DNA of 64,000 bases from assembly GCA_963597615.1 (NCBI GenBank), contig CAVBQS010000040.1:1-64000 (forward strand), read 5' to 3'. The stretch comes from CAKRJP01 sp963597615 (GTDB lineage Bacteria > Bacillota > Clostridia > Lachnospirales > Lachnospiraceae). Of the stretch, positions 31,556 through 40,264 are shown piece by piece. The notes below the pieces were generated by a model. It was not told the DNA's origin and ran no database searches. It saw only the letters and a list, made by a program, of their open reading frames with translations. Position 1 is the stretch's first letter. Every line of letters begins with the position of its first letter. Position numbers and translations under genes: made by a program.

Positions 31556-34156
31556 ATGAATATAACTAAATTTACTCAGAATTCAAGACAGTCTATTGAA
31601 GATTGTTCAAAAGTTGCTCTTGAATATGGAAATCAGGAAATTGCCCAGGAACATTTGTTGTATGCGCTGTTTACCCAGGATGACAGTCTTATGGCAAAAC
31701 TGGTGGAGAAGATGGGATTGAATTCCAATGCCCTTATTTCTCAGGTGGAGCAGATGATCGGGAAACGTCCCAAGGTTCAGGGCGGACAGCAGTATGTAGG
31801 CCAGGACCTTAACAATGTTTTGATCTATGCAGAGGATGAGGCAAAACAGATGGGAGATGAATACGTCTCTGTAGAGCATTTGTTTCTAGCCATGATGAAA
31901 TATGCCAGCAAGGAAATGAAGGCATTTTTTAGAGAAAATGGAATTAGCAGAGAGGGATTTTTGCAGGCCCTTTCTACTGTCCGGGGAAACCAAAGAGTCA
32001 CCAGTGACAATCCGGAGGCCACCTATGATACCTTGAATAAATATGGTGTTGATCTGGTGGAGAGAGCCAAGGATCAGAAACTAGATCCAGTCATTGGCCG
32101 TGATACAGAGATTCGGAATGTAGTTCGGATTCTTTCAAGAAAAACTAAGAACAATCCGGTACTGATTGGTGAACCAGGTGTTGGTAAGACGGCAGTTGTA
32201 GAAGGCCTGGCCCAGCGTATTGTCAGAGGGGACGTGCCGGAGGGCTTAAAGGATAAGACTATTTTCTCCCTGGATATGGGAGCCTTGGTTGCTGGGGCTA
32301 AGTACCGTGGTGAGTTTGAGGAGCGATTAAAGGCTGTTTTGGAAGAAGTAAAAAACAGCGAAGGAAAAATTATCCTCTTTATCGATGAGCTCCATACCAT
32401 TGTAGGAGCAGGAAAGACCGATGGAGCCATGGATGCTGGAAATATGTTAAAACCTATGCTGGCAAGAGGTGAGCTTCATTGTATCGGGGCCACTACCTTA
32501 GATGAGTATCGTCAATATATTGAAAAGGATGCAGCCTTAGAACGTCGTTTCCAGCCGGTTATGGTGGATGAGCCTACAGTGGAAGATGCCATCTCCATCC
32601 TTCGTGGTTTGAAGGAACGCTATGAAGTATTCCACGGAGTAAAGATTACAGACAGCGCCTTAGTGGCAGCGGCAACCTTATCAGACCGTTATATTTCCGA
32701 CAGGTTCCTTCCGGATAAGGCCATTGACTTGGTGGATGAGGCCTGCGCCCTTATTAAGACAGAATTAGATTCTATGCCTACCGAACTGGATGAATTAAAA
32801 CGAAAGATCATGCAGTTAGAAATTGAGGAGGCGGCCCTTAAGAAAGAGGAGGACAGGCTAAGTAAAGAACGTCTGGAGAATCTTCAAAAAGAGCTGGCTG
32901 AGCTTCGAGAAGAATTTGCCGGACAGAAGGCTCAGTGGGACAATGAAAAGGTAGAAGTAGAGCGGGTTCAAAAAATCCGTGAGGAGATTGAGCAGGTAAA
33001 TAAAGAGATTGAGAAAGCCCAACAGTCCTATGATCTGGAAAGTGCAGCAGCCCTTAAGTTTGGTAAGCTTCCACAACTTCAGAAGAAGTTAGAAGAAGCG
33101 GAAGAAAAAGCCAAAGAAAGGGAGGCGGGAAATTCTCTGGTACATGAAAGTGTAACAGAAGATGAGATTGCAAGAATCGTATCCAGATGGACAGGAATTC
33201 CGGTAGCCAAACTAAACGAAAGTGAGCGAAATAAGACCCTCCATCTGGCAGATGAACTCCACAAACGTGTCGTTGGTCAGGATGAAGGTGTGGAGTTAGT
33301 AACAGAAGCCATTATTCGGTCTAAGGCAGGAATCAAAGATCCTACAAAGCCGATTGGTTCCTTCTTATTTCTTGGACCTACAGGAGTTGGTAAGACAGAG
33401 CTTGCTAAGGCTCTAGCAGAAAGCCTATTTGACGATGAGAACAACATGGTTCGAATCGATATGAGTGAGTACATGGAGAAGTATTCTGTATCTAGACTAA
33501 TTGGAGCGCCTCCGGGATATGTAGGCTATGATGAAGGTGGACAGCTTACAGAGGCAGTTAGAAGGAAGCCATACTCTGTTGTACTCTTTGATGAGGTAGA
33601 AAAAGCCCATCCAGATGTCTTTAACGTACTCTTGCAGGTATTAGATGACGGACGAATCACAGATTCACAGGGAAGAACCGTGGACTTTAAAAATACGATT
33701 TTGATTATGACCTCCAACATTGGTTCCCAGTATCTTTTGGATGGAATTAATGATCAGGGAGAGATTAGTCAGGAATCCAAAGATGCGGTAATGAATGACT
33801 TGCGGGCACATTTTAGACCAGAATTTTTAAATCGATTGGATGAGACCATTATGTTTAAGCCACTTACTAAGGATAATATTTACCACATTATTGATCTGAT
33901 GGTGGCAGACGTAAACAAGAGATTGCAGGATCGGGAAGTGCAGATTTTACTTACAGAAAACGCGAAAAATTACATAGCTACCTATGGATATGAGCCTAGC
34001 TATGGTGCAAGACCACTAAAGAGATATCTTCAGAAACACGTAGAGACTCAGGCGGCAAAATTAATGCTGGAAGGAAATGTAGGAACAGGAGATACTATCC
34101 AGTTGGATGTGGCAGATGACAAATTGGTGGCTACTGCTGTAAGGTATGAGGATTAA
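31556..34156 (+). CDS. clpB: ClpB disaggregase
   Basis: 866 residues with the full ClpB layout: N-terminal Clp repeat domain (1-150), AAA+ domain 1 with GEPGVGKT and FIDELHTI, the coiled-coil middle domain (about 400-525) that separates ClpB from ClpA/ClpC, AAA+ domain 2 with GPTGVGKT and LFDEVEKAHPDV, and the C-terminal cap (SYGARPLKRYLQ). It works as a hexamer with DnaK to pull proteins out of aggregates. I chose ATG 31556, six bases after AAAGGAGG; an upstream ATG at 31526 has no clear site. Own promoter with a degenerate CIRCE. Confidence 0.97.
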   Translation: MNITKFTQNSRQSIEDCSKVALEYGNQEIAQEHLLYALFTQDDSLMAKLVEKMGLNSNALISQVEQMIGKRPKVQGGQQYVGQDLNNVLIYAEDEAKQMGDEYVSVEHLFLAMMKYASKEMKAFFRENGISREGFLQALSTVRGNQRVTSDNPEATYDTLNKYGVDLVERAKDQKLDPVIGRDTEIRNVVRILSRKTKNNPVLIGEPGVGKTAVVEGLAQRIVRGDVPEGLKDKTIFSLDMGALVAGAKYRGEFEERLKAVLEEVKNSEGKIILFIDELHTIVGAGKTDGAMDAGNMLKPMLARGELHCIGATTLDEYRQYIEKDAALERRFQPVMVDEPTVEDAISILRGLKERYEVFHGVKITDSALVAAATLSDRYISDRFLPDKAIDLVDEACALIKTELDSMPTELDELKRKIMQLEIEEAALKKEEDRLSKERLENLQKELAELREEFAGQKAQWDNEKVEVERVQKIREEIEQVNKEIEKAQQSYDLESAAALKFGKLPQLQKKLEEAEEKAKEREAGNSLVHESVTEDEIARIVSRWTGIPVAKLNESERNKTLHLADELHKRVVGQDEGVELVTEAIIRSKAGIKDPTKPIGSFLFLGPTGVGKTELAKALAESLFDDENNMVRIDMSEYMEKYSVSRLIGAPPGYVGYDEGGQLTEAVRRKPYSVVLFDEVEKAHPDVFNVLLQVLDDGRITDSQGRTVDFKNTILIMTSNIGSQYLLDGINDQGEISQESKDAVMNDLRAHFRPEFLNRLDETIMFKPLTKDNIYHIIDLMVADVNKRLQDREVQILLTENAKNYIATYGYEPSYGARPLKRYLQKHVETQAAKLMLEGNVGTGDTIQLDVADDKLVATAVRYED

Positions 34157-34198
34157 CCCCTCTTCAATCGTAGAAAGTCACAAAACTCCGGTCTCTAG

Positions 34199-34290
34199 TT
34201 GACAATTTCCCCACAAGAAGACTATCATAAATAACATAAGAGCAGGTGCGAATTATATGTAACATATGGTTTGCGTTTGCTCTTTTTTTT
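34199..34290 (+). promoter_or_regulatory. Promoter and immediate terminator upstream of the YitT gene
   Basis: TTGACA (34199-34204) and TATCAT (34223-34228) with 18-base spacing put a start near 34235. The next bases form a terminator: AAGAGCA/TGCTCTT with inner paired segments, then T8 (34238-34290). Together they look like an attenuated leader or a source of a ~55-nt RNA; the hairpin could also end the clpB transcript. Confidence 0.5.
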
Positions 34291-34380
34291 ATGCATTAGG
34301 TAATTGCGAAAGGTTAGACGTTTCATGGCATGTGTACATGCCAGTGTAAGCTTTCGAGTTTTGCAATTACCTAGCACATA
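34291..34380 (+). repeat. 90-base stem-loop in the YitT leader
   Basis: TAGGTAATTGC (34297-34307) pairs with GCAATTACCTA (34363-34373). Inside, CGAAAG pairs with CTTTCG and GGCATGT with ACATGCC around a two-base loop. The ribosome site starts ten bases later. It may be a structured leader or a small palindromic element. Confidence 0.55.
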
Positions 34381-34404
34381 AAAAAGATCAAGGAGGGAAA
34401 TGCG

Positions 34405-35280
34405 GTGAATAGAATCGATTGGAAAGAAATAGGAATTGATATTTTGGTAGATCTTGTGGCGGGAATGATTCTGGCTATTGCGCTTTATAACTTCGCATTA
34501 AATGCCAATTTCCCGGTGGCAGGTTTTTCCGGAATGGCCATTATTCTCTACCATTTATTTAAAATTCCGGTAGGTGCCGGAACCTTGCTTTTAAATGTTC
34601 CGGTGGCAATTTTATGTTATAAATTTTTGGGGAGAACCTTTTTCTTTAAATCCGTAAAGTCTATGGTAATCGGTTCTATTCTCATGGACTATGTGGCGCC
34701 CCTTTTTCCGGTCTATGAAGGCAGCCGTTTTTTGGCAGCCCTCTGTATGGGAGTTTTAAGTGGGGTGGGATATGCCCTGATCTTTATGAGGGGATCTTCC
34801 ACAGGAGGTCAGGATTTTATTTCCATGTCCATTAAGAAAGTAAAACCTCATATTACCTTAGGAATTATTACCTTTGTATTAGATGTTTGTACCATTATTT
34901 TGGGAACAGTGCTGGTATTTAAGGATGTAGATGGACTGATTTATGGTGTGATTGTCACCTACCTTATGGCTTGGGTTATGGACCGCATTATGTATGGAAT
35001 TGATGAGGGCAAGATGACCCTGATTGTAACAGAAAAGGGGCGGGGCCAGGAAATTGCAGATCGTATTGATGAGTATTCCGGCCGAGGTTCCACCATTATC
35101 AAGGGAATTGGAAGTTACACCCAGCAGGATAAAGATATCATTATGTGTGCCTGCAACAACAAGCAAATGTATACCATAAAGAAAATGGTACATACCATTG
35201 ATCCCAAAGCCTTTACCATTATTGTGGAATCCAATGAAGTAGTGGGAGAAGGATTTAAAGAAGACTTAAGTGATCTTTAA
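34405..35280 (+). CDS. YitT family membrane protein (DUF161/DUF2179)
   Basis: 291 residues: five or six membrane segments over residues 10-200 with the YitT motifs NFPVAGFSGMA and GSSTGGQDFIS, and a soluble DUF2179 domain at the C-terminus (about 205-285, with YSGRGSTIIKGIGSYTQQDKDII). The family is widespread in Firmicutes and its function is unknown; the DUF2179 domain looks like a ligand-binding sensor fold. GTG start at 34405 with AAGGAGGG seven bases before. Preceded by an elaborate leader, followed by the trp operon with its own promoter. Confidence 0.9.
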   Translation: MNRIDWKEIGIDILVDLVAGMILAIALYNFALNANFPVAGFSGMAIILYHLFKIPVGAGTLLLNVPVAILCYKFLGRTFFFKSVKSMVIGSILMDYVAPLFPVYEGSRFLAALCMGVLSGVGYALIFMRGSSTGGQDFISMSIKKVKPHITLGIITFVLDVCTIILGTVLVFKDVDGLIYGVIVTYLMAWVMDRIMYGIDEGKMTLIVTEKGRGQEIADRIDEYSGRGSTIIKGIGSYTQQDKDIIMCACNNKQMYTIKKMVHTIDPKAFTIIVESNEVVGEGFKEDLSDL

Positions 35281-35288
35281 AAATAGGG

Positions 35289-35317
35289 TTGACAAACCCA
35301 AAATAGACGCATATACT
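35289..35317 (+). promoter_or_regulatory. trp operon promoter
   Basis: TTGACA and TATACT with exactly 17 bases between them. The predicted start near 35324 is the 5' end of the T-box leader. Confidence 0.85.
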
Positions 35318-35323
35318 TAAGGC

Positions 35324-35616
35324 AAATTTAACACGTTAGTACACTAAATCGAAGATCAAGAGAAGTAGACCAAAGGATCTGTTCAAAGAGAGTTGCCGGT
35401 GGTGAGAAGGCGATAGCATGAGGCTTGGTTGAATGGACTTGAGAGAGTGGCTTGAAATCTTAAATAATAGAGAGTAGATGTCAACGGGAGCCCTATCCGT
35501 TATCAACCGGGTATGCATGATTGTGCATAACAGAGTGGTCTTAATAAGACAATTTGGGTGGTACCGCAGAAGATTATGAAGCTTTTGTCCCTTACTTGGG
35601 GCAGAAGCTTTTTTTG
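35324..35616 (+). promoter_or_regulatory. Tryptophan T-box riboswitch
   Basis: Stem I holds AGTAGACC on the 5' side and the specifier TGG (35434-35436) in the GAATGGAC context, matching tRNA-Trp. The conserved T-box bulge sequence TGGGTGGTACCGC is at 35555-35567 and pairs with the uncharged tRNA 3' end. A terminator of AAGCTTTTGTCCC and GGGGCAGAAGCTT with T7 ends at 35616. Uncharged tRNA-Trp should favour the antiterminator and expression of trpEGDCFBA. Confidence 0.93.
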
Positions 35617-35709
35617 CAATATCCACAAATAAGTTAGTTGGATTGTTTATATTGCAAAAAAGATATTGCTCAAGTAAAGGGAGAATAATTTCATAATCTT
35701 CTGTGGTAC
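35561..35709 (+). repeat. Inverted duplication of the T-box antiterminator/terminator segment
   Basis: The bases 35641-35709 are a diverged reverse complement of 35561-35629. GTACCGCAGAAGATTATGAA has its complement TTCATAATCTTCTGTGGTAC at 35690-35709 with one mismatch, then CCCTT, ACTTG, and TTTTTTGCAATAT are also mirrored. The arms of about 69 bases flank a loop of about 11. Read-through RNA could form a giant hairpin competing with the terminator and antiterminator. Confidence 0.8.
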
Positions 35710-35737
35710 TAAGGATTTAATATGAGGAGGAAGAATG

Positions 35738-37195
35738 ATGTATCCGGAATGCGACGAAATCTTAGAATTGGCTAAGTCTTATGACATTGTGCCGGTTTGT
35801 AAGGAGATTTATGCAGATGTTATAACACCAATTACCCTGCTTAGAAAGATTGCAGGTTTAAGTAAACGATATTATTTGTTGGAGAGTATTGAAGGCGGTG
35901 AAAAATGGGGACGATATTCCTTCTTGGGATTTGATCCCATTATGAGAGTTTACTGTGAAAATAATACGGTTACCATTGAGCAGGATGGCCAGGAGAAAAA
36001 GATTCCTACGAAGAAGCCTTTAGAGGTTTTGAGGGAGATTATGAAAGACTATAAGGCTCCAAGGCTTCAGAACCTTCCTCCTTTTGCCGGAGGCTTGGTA
36101 GGATATTTTGCCTACGCTATGATGGGATATGCAGAGCCGGTATTAAAGATCAAGAAGGGCACCTTTCATGATTATGATCTTATGATGTTTGACAAGGTCA
36201 TTGCCTATGATCATTTGAAACAAAAGATTTGTGTTATTGTCAATATGAAGACCGACAAGGTAATGGAAAATTATGGAAAGGCCACTGCAGATATTCAGAG
36301 CATTATCCACATGATTCGTCAGGCAGAGGTAAAGGAGATCCCTCTTTCTGACAGCAAGATTGATTTTACCTGTAATGTAAGTAAGGAAGACTATTGCAAG
36401 ATTATTGAGAAAACCAAGGAATATATTGTAAATGGGGACATTTTCCAGGCAGTTATTGCAAGGCAGTTTAGCAGCCCCTATGAGGGAAGCCTTATTAATC
36501 CCTACCGGGTCCTTCGAACTACCAACCCATCCCCCTATATGGTCTTTATGAAAATCGATGATGATGAACTGATGAGTAGTTCCCCGGAGACTTTGGTAAG
36601 ACTGCAAAATGGAAGGTTGACCACCTTCCCGGTGGCAGGGTCAAGGCCTAGAGGAAAGACAGAGGAAGAAGACCAGGCTCTTGTAGAAGACCTTCTTGGA
36701 GATGAGAAGGAACTTTCCGAACACAACATGCTGGTGGACCTTGGAAGAAATGATTTGGGACGAATTTCTAAATTTGACTCTGTGGAAGTTACAGAATATA
36801 TGATGATTCACAAATATTCCAAGATCATGCACATTTGCTCCCAAGTAGAAAGTGATATCCGCCAGGACAAGGATGGCCTGGATGCCATTGAATCCGTCCT
36901 GCCGGCAGGAACTCTTTCCGGGGCACCTAAGATTCGGGCTTGCCAGATTATTGAGGAAATGGAAAGTGAAGAGCGAGGCATCTACGGAGGAGCCTTAGGC
37001 TATTTAGATTTTACCGGAAACTTAGATACCTGTATCGCCATCCGCATGGCAGTAAAGAAAAATGGTCGGGTCTATGTAGAGGCCGGGGGTGGAATCGTGG
37101 CGGACAGTATCCCGGAAAATGAATATCAGGAATCTGCAAATAAAGCAGCGGCAGTTATGAATGCCATTAAAAATGCCAAGGAGGTGCTGGACTAA
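35738..37195 (+). CDS. trpE: Anthranilate synthase component I (TrpE)
   Basis: 485 residues. N-terminal domain with the LLES-type tryptophan feedback segment (YYLLESIEGGEKWGRYSFLG), and a C-terminal chorismate-binding domain with DIFQAVIARQF, SPETLVRL, PVAGSRPRG, DLGRNDLGR and LPAGTLSGAPKIRA. It turns chorismate and ammonia into anthranilate with TrpG. Two ATG codons in tandem (35735 and 35738); I chose the second, seven bases after AGGAGG. First gene of the operon behind the T-box, and its stop overlaps the trpG start by one base. Confidence 0.96.
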   Translation: MYPECDEILELAKSYDIVPVCKEIYADVITPITLLRKIAGLSKRYYLLESIEGGEKWGRYSFLGFDPIMRVYCENNTVTIEQDGQEKKIPTKKPLEVLREIMKDYKAPRLQNLPPFAGGLVGYFAYAMMGYAEPVLKIKKGTFHDYDLMMFDKVIAYDHLKQKICVIVNMKTDKVMENYGKATADIQSIIHMIRQAEVKEIPLSDSKIDFTCNVSKEDYCKIIEKTKEYIVNGDIFQAVIARQFSSPYEGSLINPYRVLRTTNPSPYMVFMKIDDDELMSSSPETLVRLQNGRLTTFPVAGSRPRGKTEEEDQALVEDLLGDEKELSEHNMLVDLGRNDLGRISKFDSVEVTEYMMIHKYSKIMHICSQVESDIRQDKDGLDAIESVLPAGTLSGAPKIRACQIIEEMESEERGIYGGALGYLDFTGNLDTCIAIRMAVKKNGRVYVEAGGGIVADSIPENEYQESANKAAAVMNAIKNAKEVLD

Positions 37196-37758
37196 TGGTA
37201 CTTTTAATTGATAATTATGACAGTTTTTCTTATAACTTAGTACAGCTGGCCGGAAGCATTGAGCCGGACATTCAGGTGATTCGAAATGATGCTATGACAG
37301 CGGAAGAAATAGAAGCCCTAGCACCAGACCATATTATTTTATCTCCAGGGCCAGGTTACCCAAAGGATGCAGGGGTCTGCGAGGAAGTGGTAAAAAAACT
37401 AAAAGGAAAGATTCCGATTTTAGGAGTGTGTTTAGGACACCAGGCGATTTGCGAGGCCTTTGGAGCTACCATAGCCAGAGCCCCAAAGCTTATGCATGGA
37501 AAGAAAAGCCCTATGGATCTTATAGGAGAAAGCCCCTTGTTTAAGGGCTTGGGAGATAAGATGGATGGAGCCAGATACCATTCCCTAGTGGCAGTAAAAG
37601 AAACCCTTCCGGAAGAATTGGAGGTTATCGCCACAGGGCCGGAGGGAGAAATTATGGCAGTCCAGCATAAAGACTACCCAGTATATGGATTACAGTTTCA
37701 CCCGGAATCCATCCTAACCCCTAAGGGACGAATCTTGATGGAGAATTACTTACAATGA
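37195..37758 (+). CDS. trpG: Anthranilate synthase component II, glutamine amidotransferase (TrpG)
   Basis: 187 residues, class I glutamine amidotransferase. Nucleophile Cys79 in GVCLGHQAI, and the His-Glu pair in LQFHPESIL. The oxyanion segment SPGPGYPKDAG is present. It supplies ammonia from glutamine to TrpE. TAATG overlap with trpE indicates translational coupling. A shared role with PabB in folate synthesis is possible since no separate pabA is seen here. Not fused to TrpD, unlike in enterobacteria. Confidence 0.95.
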   Translation: MVLLIDNYDSFSYNLVQLAGSIEPDIQVIRNDAMTAEEIEALAPDHIILSPGPGYPKDAGVCEEVVKKLKGKIPILGVCLGHQAICEAFGATIARAPKLMHGKKSPMDLIGESPLFKGLGDKMDGARYHSLVAVKETLPEELEVIATGPEGEIMAVQHKDYPVYGLQFHPESILTPKGRILMENYLQ

Positions 37759-37770
37759 AAGGAGATTAGC

Positions 37771-38781
37771 ATGATTAAGGAAGCAATTTATAAAGTAGTA
37801 AATAGGGAAAATTTAACAGCAGCTGAGGCTGAGGCTGTTATGGAAGAGATTATGTCAGGCAATGCCACCCAGGCTCAGATGTCTGCATTTCTTACAGGTC
37901 TTCGCATGAAGGGGGAGACCATTGAAGAGATTACAGCCTTAGCAAAGGGCATGAGAGCCAAAGGCACAAAGGTAAATACCAATGGAGATGTGTTTGAAAT
38001 CGTAGGAACCGGCGGAGATGAGGTGGGAACCTTTAATATTTCCACTACGTCAGCCTTTGTGATTGCCTCTGCAGGAGTTTCTGTGGCAAAGCATGGCAAC
38101 CGCAGCGTTTCCAGCAAAAGCGGGGCTGCAGATGTGTTAGAACATTTGGGAGTGAATTTAAATTTAGATGCGGCCCAGAATGAAGAAGTCCTAAAAAAAG
38201 TTGGAATTTGCTTCTTATTTGCCCAGGTTTATCACTCTTCTATGAAGTATGTAGGCCCGGTGCGTAAGGAAATCGGAATTCGAACCGTATTTAATATTTT
38301 AGGACCTCTTACCAATCCGGCAGCAGCAAATTTGCAGCTTTTAGGGGTCTATGATGAGAAACTTGCCAAGCCTTTAGCTCAGGTTCTTTCCAATTTAGGA
38401 GTAGTTCGAGGAGCCTCTGTCTACGGAAATGGGTTAGATGAGATAACCCTGGCAGGTCCTAGTAAGGTATACGAGATCAACCATGGAACCATTACAAATT
38501 ATGAGATTAGTCCAGAGCAGTTTGGATTTAAGACCTGTGACCTGGAAGACTTAATCGGAGGAACTCCGGAAGAGAATGCCCAGATTACAAAAGATATTTT
38601 ATCAGGAAAAGAACAGGGACCAAAACGCCAGGTAGTGCAGATGAATGCCGGCATGAGCCTTTATTTGGCTGGAAAGGCAGACACTTTAGAAGAAGGGGTG
38701 AAGCTGGCAGGAGACTTGATTGACTCTGGAAAGGCACTGAAGAAACTGGAAGCCTTTAAAGAAGCTACACAGACTGTATAG
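37771..38781 (+). CDS. trpD: Anthranilate phosphoribosyltransferase (TrpD)
   Basis: 336 residues, the normal monofunctional length. Glycine-rich PRPP loop VGTGGDEVGTFNIST, the anthranilate-site segment KHGNRSVSSKSGAADVLE, and VRKEIGIRTVFNILGPLTNPA. It transfers phosphoribose from PRPP to anthranilate. Start 5 bases after AAAGGAGATTAGC spacing typical of the operon; 12-base gap from trpG and 12 from trpC, so one transcript. Confidence 0.96.
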   Translation: MIKEAIYKVVNRENLTAAEAEAVMEEIMSGNATQAQMSAFLTGLRMKGETIEEITALAKGMRAKGTKVNTNGDVFEIVGTGGDEVGTFNISTTSAFVIASAGVSVAKHGNRSVSSKSGAADVLEHLGVNLNLDAAQNEEVLKKVGICFLFAQVYHSSMKYVGPVRKEIGIRTVFNILGPLTNPAAANLQLLGVYDEKLAKPLAQVLSNLGVVRGASVYGNGLDEITLAGPSKVYEINHGTITNYEISPEQFGFKTCDLEDLIGGTPEENAQITKDILSGKEQGPKRQVVQMNAGMSLYLAGKADTLEEGVKLAGDLIDSGKALKKLEAFKEATQTV

Positions 38782-38793
38782 GATGGAGGAGCT

Positions 38794-39588
38794 ATGATTT
38801 TAGACCAACTGGCAGCTTATGCCAAAACTAGAGTACAAAAGGCCCAGCACAAAGTTCCTTTTTCAGAGATTCGAAGGCAGGCCCTTCTTATGAATCTGGA
38901 CACAGGCTTCCCGGTGGAGCAGGCCTTAAAGGAAGAAGGAATTCACTATATCTGCGAGGTGAAAAAAGCCTCCCCTTCCAAGGGACTTATAGCAAAAGAT
39001 TTCCCTTATCTTCAAATTGCAAAGGACTATGAGGAGGCAGGAGCTACCATGATTTCCTGCCTGACAGAGCCTAAGTGGTTTAAGGGAAGGGATGAATATT
39101 TACAGGAAATTGCAAAAAATGTAAAGATTCCGGTACTTCGAAAAGATTTTACCGTAGATGAGTATCAGATTTATGAGGCCAAGGTTTTAGGAGCTTCCTG
39201 CGTCCTTTTGATCTGTGCCATCTTAGATACAGATACTATTAAAAGATACTTAAAAATCTGCCATAAGTTGGGGCTTTCTGCTATTGTGGAGGTTCATGAT
39301 GAAAAAGAAATGGAATCGGCCGTCCAGGCAGGAGCCAGAATCATCGGAGTGAACAACCGCAATCTAAAGGATTTTACCGTAGATATCAATAACAGTATTA
39401 GGCTTCGAAGCCTGGCTCCAAAAGAGATTTTATTTATTGCAGAAAGTGGAATTAAAACCACAGAGGATATCCAGGTCTTAAAAGAAGCCAAGGTTAATGG
39501 GGCTTTGATCGGAGAGACCTTAATGCGAAGTCCTGATAAAAAAGCCATGCTGGAAGAATTAAATGGAGCAAAATTATGTGTAAAATAA
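38794..39588 (+). CDS. trpC: Indole-3-glycerol phosphate synthase (TrpC)
   Basis: 264 residues, TIM barrel. EVKKASPSKGLIAKDF carries the first catalytic Lys, LRKDFTVDEYQIYEA the general-acid Lys, and GVNNRNLKDFTVD and IAESGIKT the phosphate-binding end. It closes the ring of CdRP to indole-glycerol phosphate. GGAGG lies a few bases before the ATG. The 3' end overlaps trpF by 13 bases. Separate from TrpF, which is the usual state outside enterobacteria. Confidence 0.96.
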   Translation: MILDQLAAYAKTRVQKAQHKVPFSEIRRQALLMNLDTGFPVEQALKEEGIHYICEVKKASPSKGLIAKDFPYLQIAKDYEEAGATMISCLTEPKWFKGRDEYLQEIAKNVKIPVLRKDFTVDEYQIYEAKVLGASCVLLICAILDTDTIKRYLKICHKLGLSAIVEVHDEKEMESAVQAGARIIGVNNRNLKDFTVDINNSIRLRSLAPKEILFIAESGIKTTEDIQVLKEAKVNGALIGETLMRSPDKKAMLEELNGAKLCVK

Positions 39589-40214
39589 AAATCTGCGGCT
39601 TAAAGCGCCCGGAAGATATAAAAATGGTAAACGACTATGAGCCGGATTTTGGCGGTTTTGTCTTTGCAGGGACCAAGCGAAAAATTGATTTTGATACAGC
39701 CAAAAACTTAAGAGCTCTTATGGACCCGCAGATTCCGGCAGTAGGAGTTTTTGTAAATGAAAAGATAGAATTGATTGAAGCCTTGTGTAGAGAAAATATT
39801 ATCCAGCTGGTGCAGCTTCACGGAGATGAGGATGAAGCCTATATTAGGACCTTGAAAGAAAAAGTCAGCCTTCCCTTGATTAAGGCAGTTCGGGTTAAGA
39901 ATCAAGAACAAATTTTGGAGGCCCAAAAACTTCCTGTGGATTATTTGCTTTTAGATACCTATGTGGGGGGAGCTTACGGCGGCAGTGGGGTGACTTTTGA
40001 TAAAAACCTGATTCCGAAGCTTACCAAACCTTATTTTCTGGCAGGAGGATTAGCTACAGAAAATATCTTAGAGAGAATCGAAGGCCTCACACCTTACGGG
40101 GTAGATGTAAGCAGTGGAGTGGAGACTGATGGCTTTAAGGATGAAGAAAAAGTGGATGCATTTATTTACAAGATTCGAGGACACAGAAGCAATGAGCGGC
40201 TGCTTTTTATGTAA
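39576..40214 (+). CDS. trpF: Phosphoribosylanthranilate isomerase (TrpF)
   Basis: 212 residues, TIM barrel. KICGLKRPEDI holds the catalytic Cys; VQLHGDED, the LLDTYVGGAYGGSG segment with the catalytic Asp and phosphate-binding loop, and the closing VDVSSGVETDG are standard. It converts PRA to CdRP, one step before TrpC. The start codon sits inside the end of trpC, a sign of translational coupling. A 50-base gap follows before trpB. Confidence 0.95.
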   Translation: MCKIKICGLKRPEDIKMVNDYEPDFGGFVFAGTKRKIDFDTAKNLRALMDPQIPAVGVFVNEKIELIEALCRENIIQLVQLHGDEDEAYIRTLKEKVSLPLIKAVRVKNQEQILEAQKLPVDYLLLDTYVGGAYGGSGVTFDKNLIPKLTKPYFLAGGLATENILERIEGLTPYGVDVSSGVETDGFKDEEKVDAFIYKIRGHRSNERLLFM

Positions 40215-40264
40215 TAGTGCAAGAGAAAGATTGTTAAATAGACATTGAGAAAGGATCATAAGAA

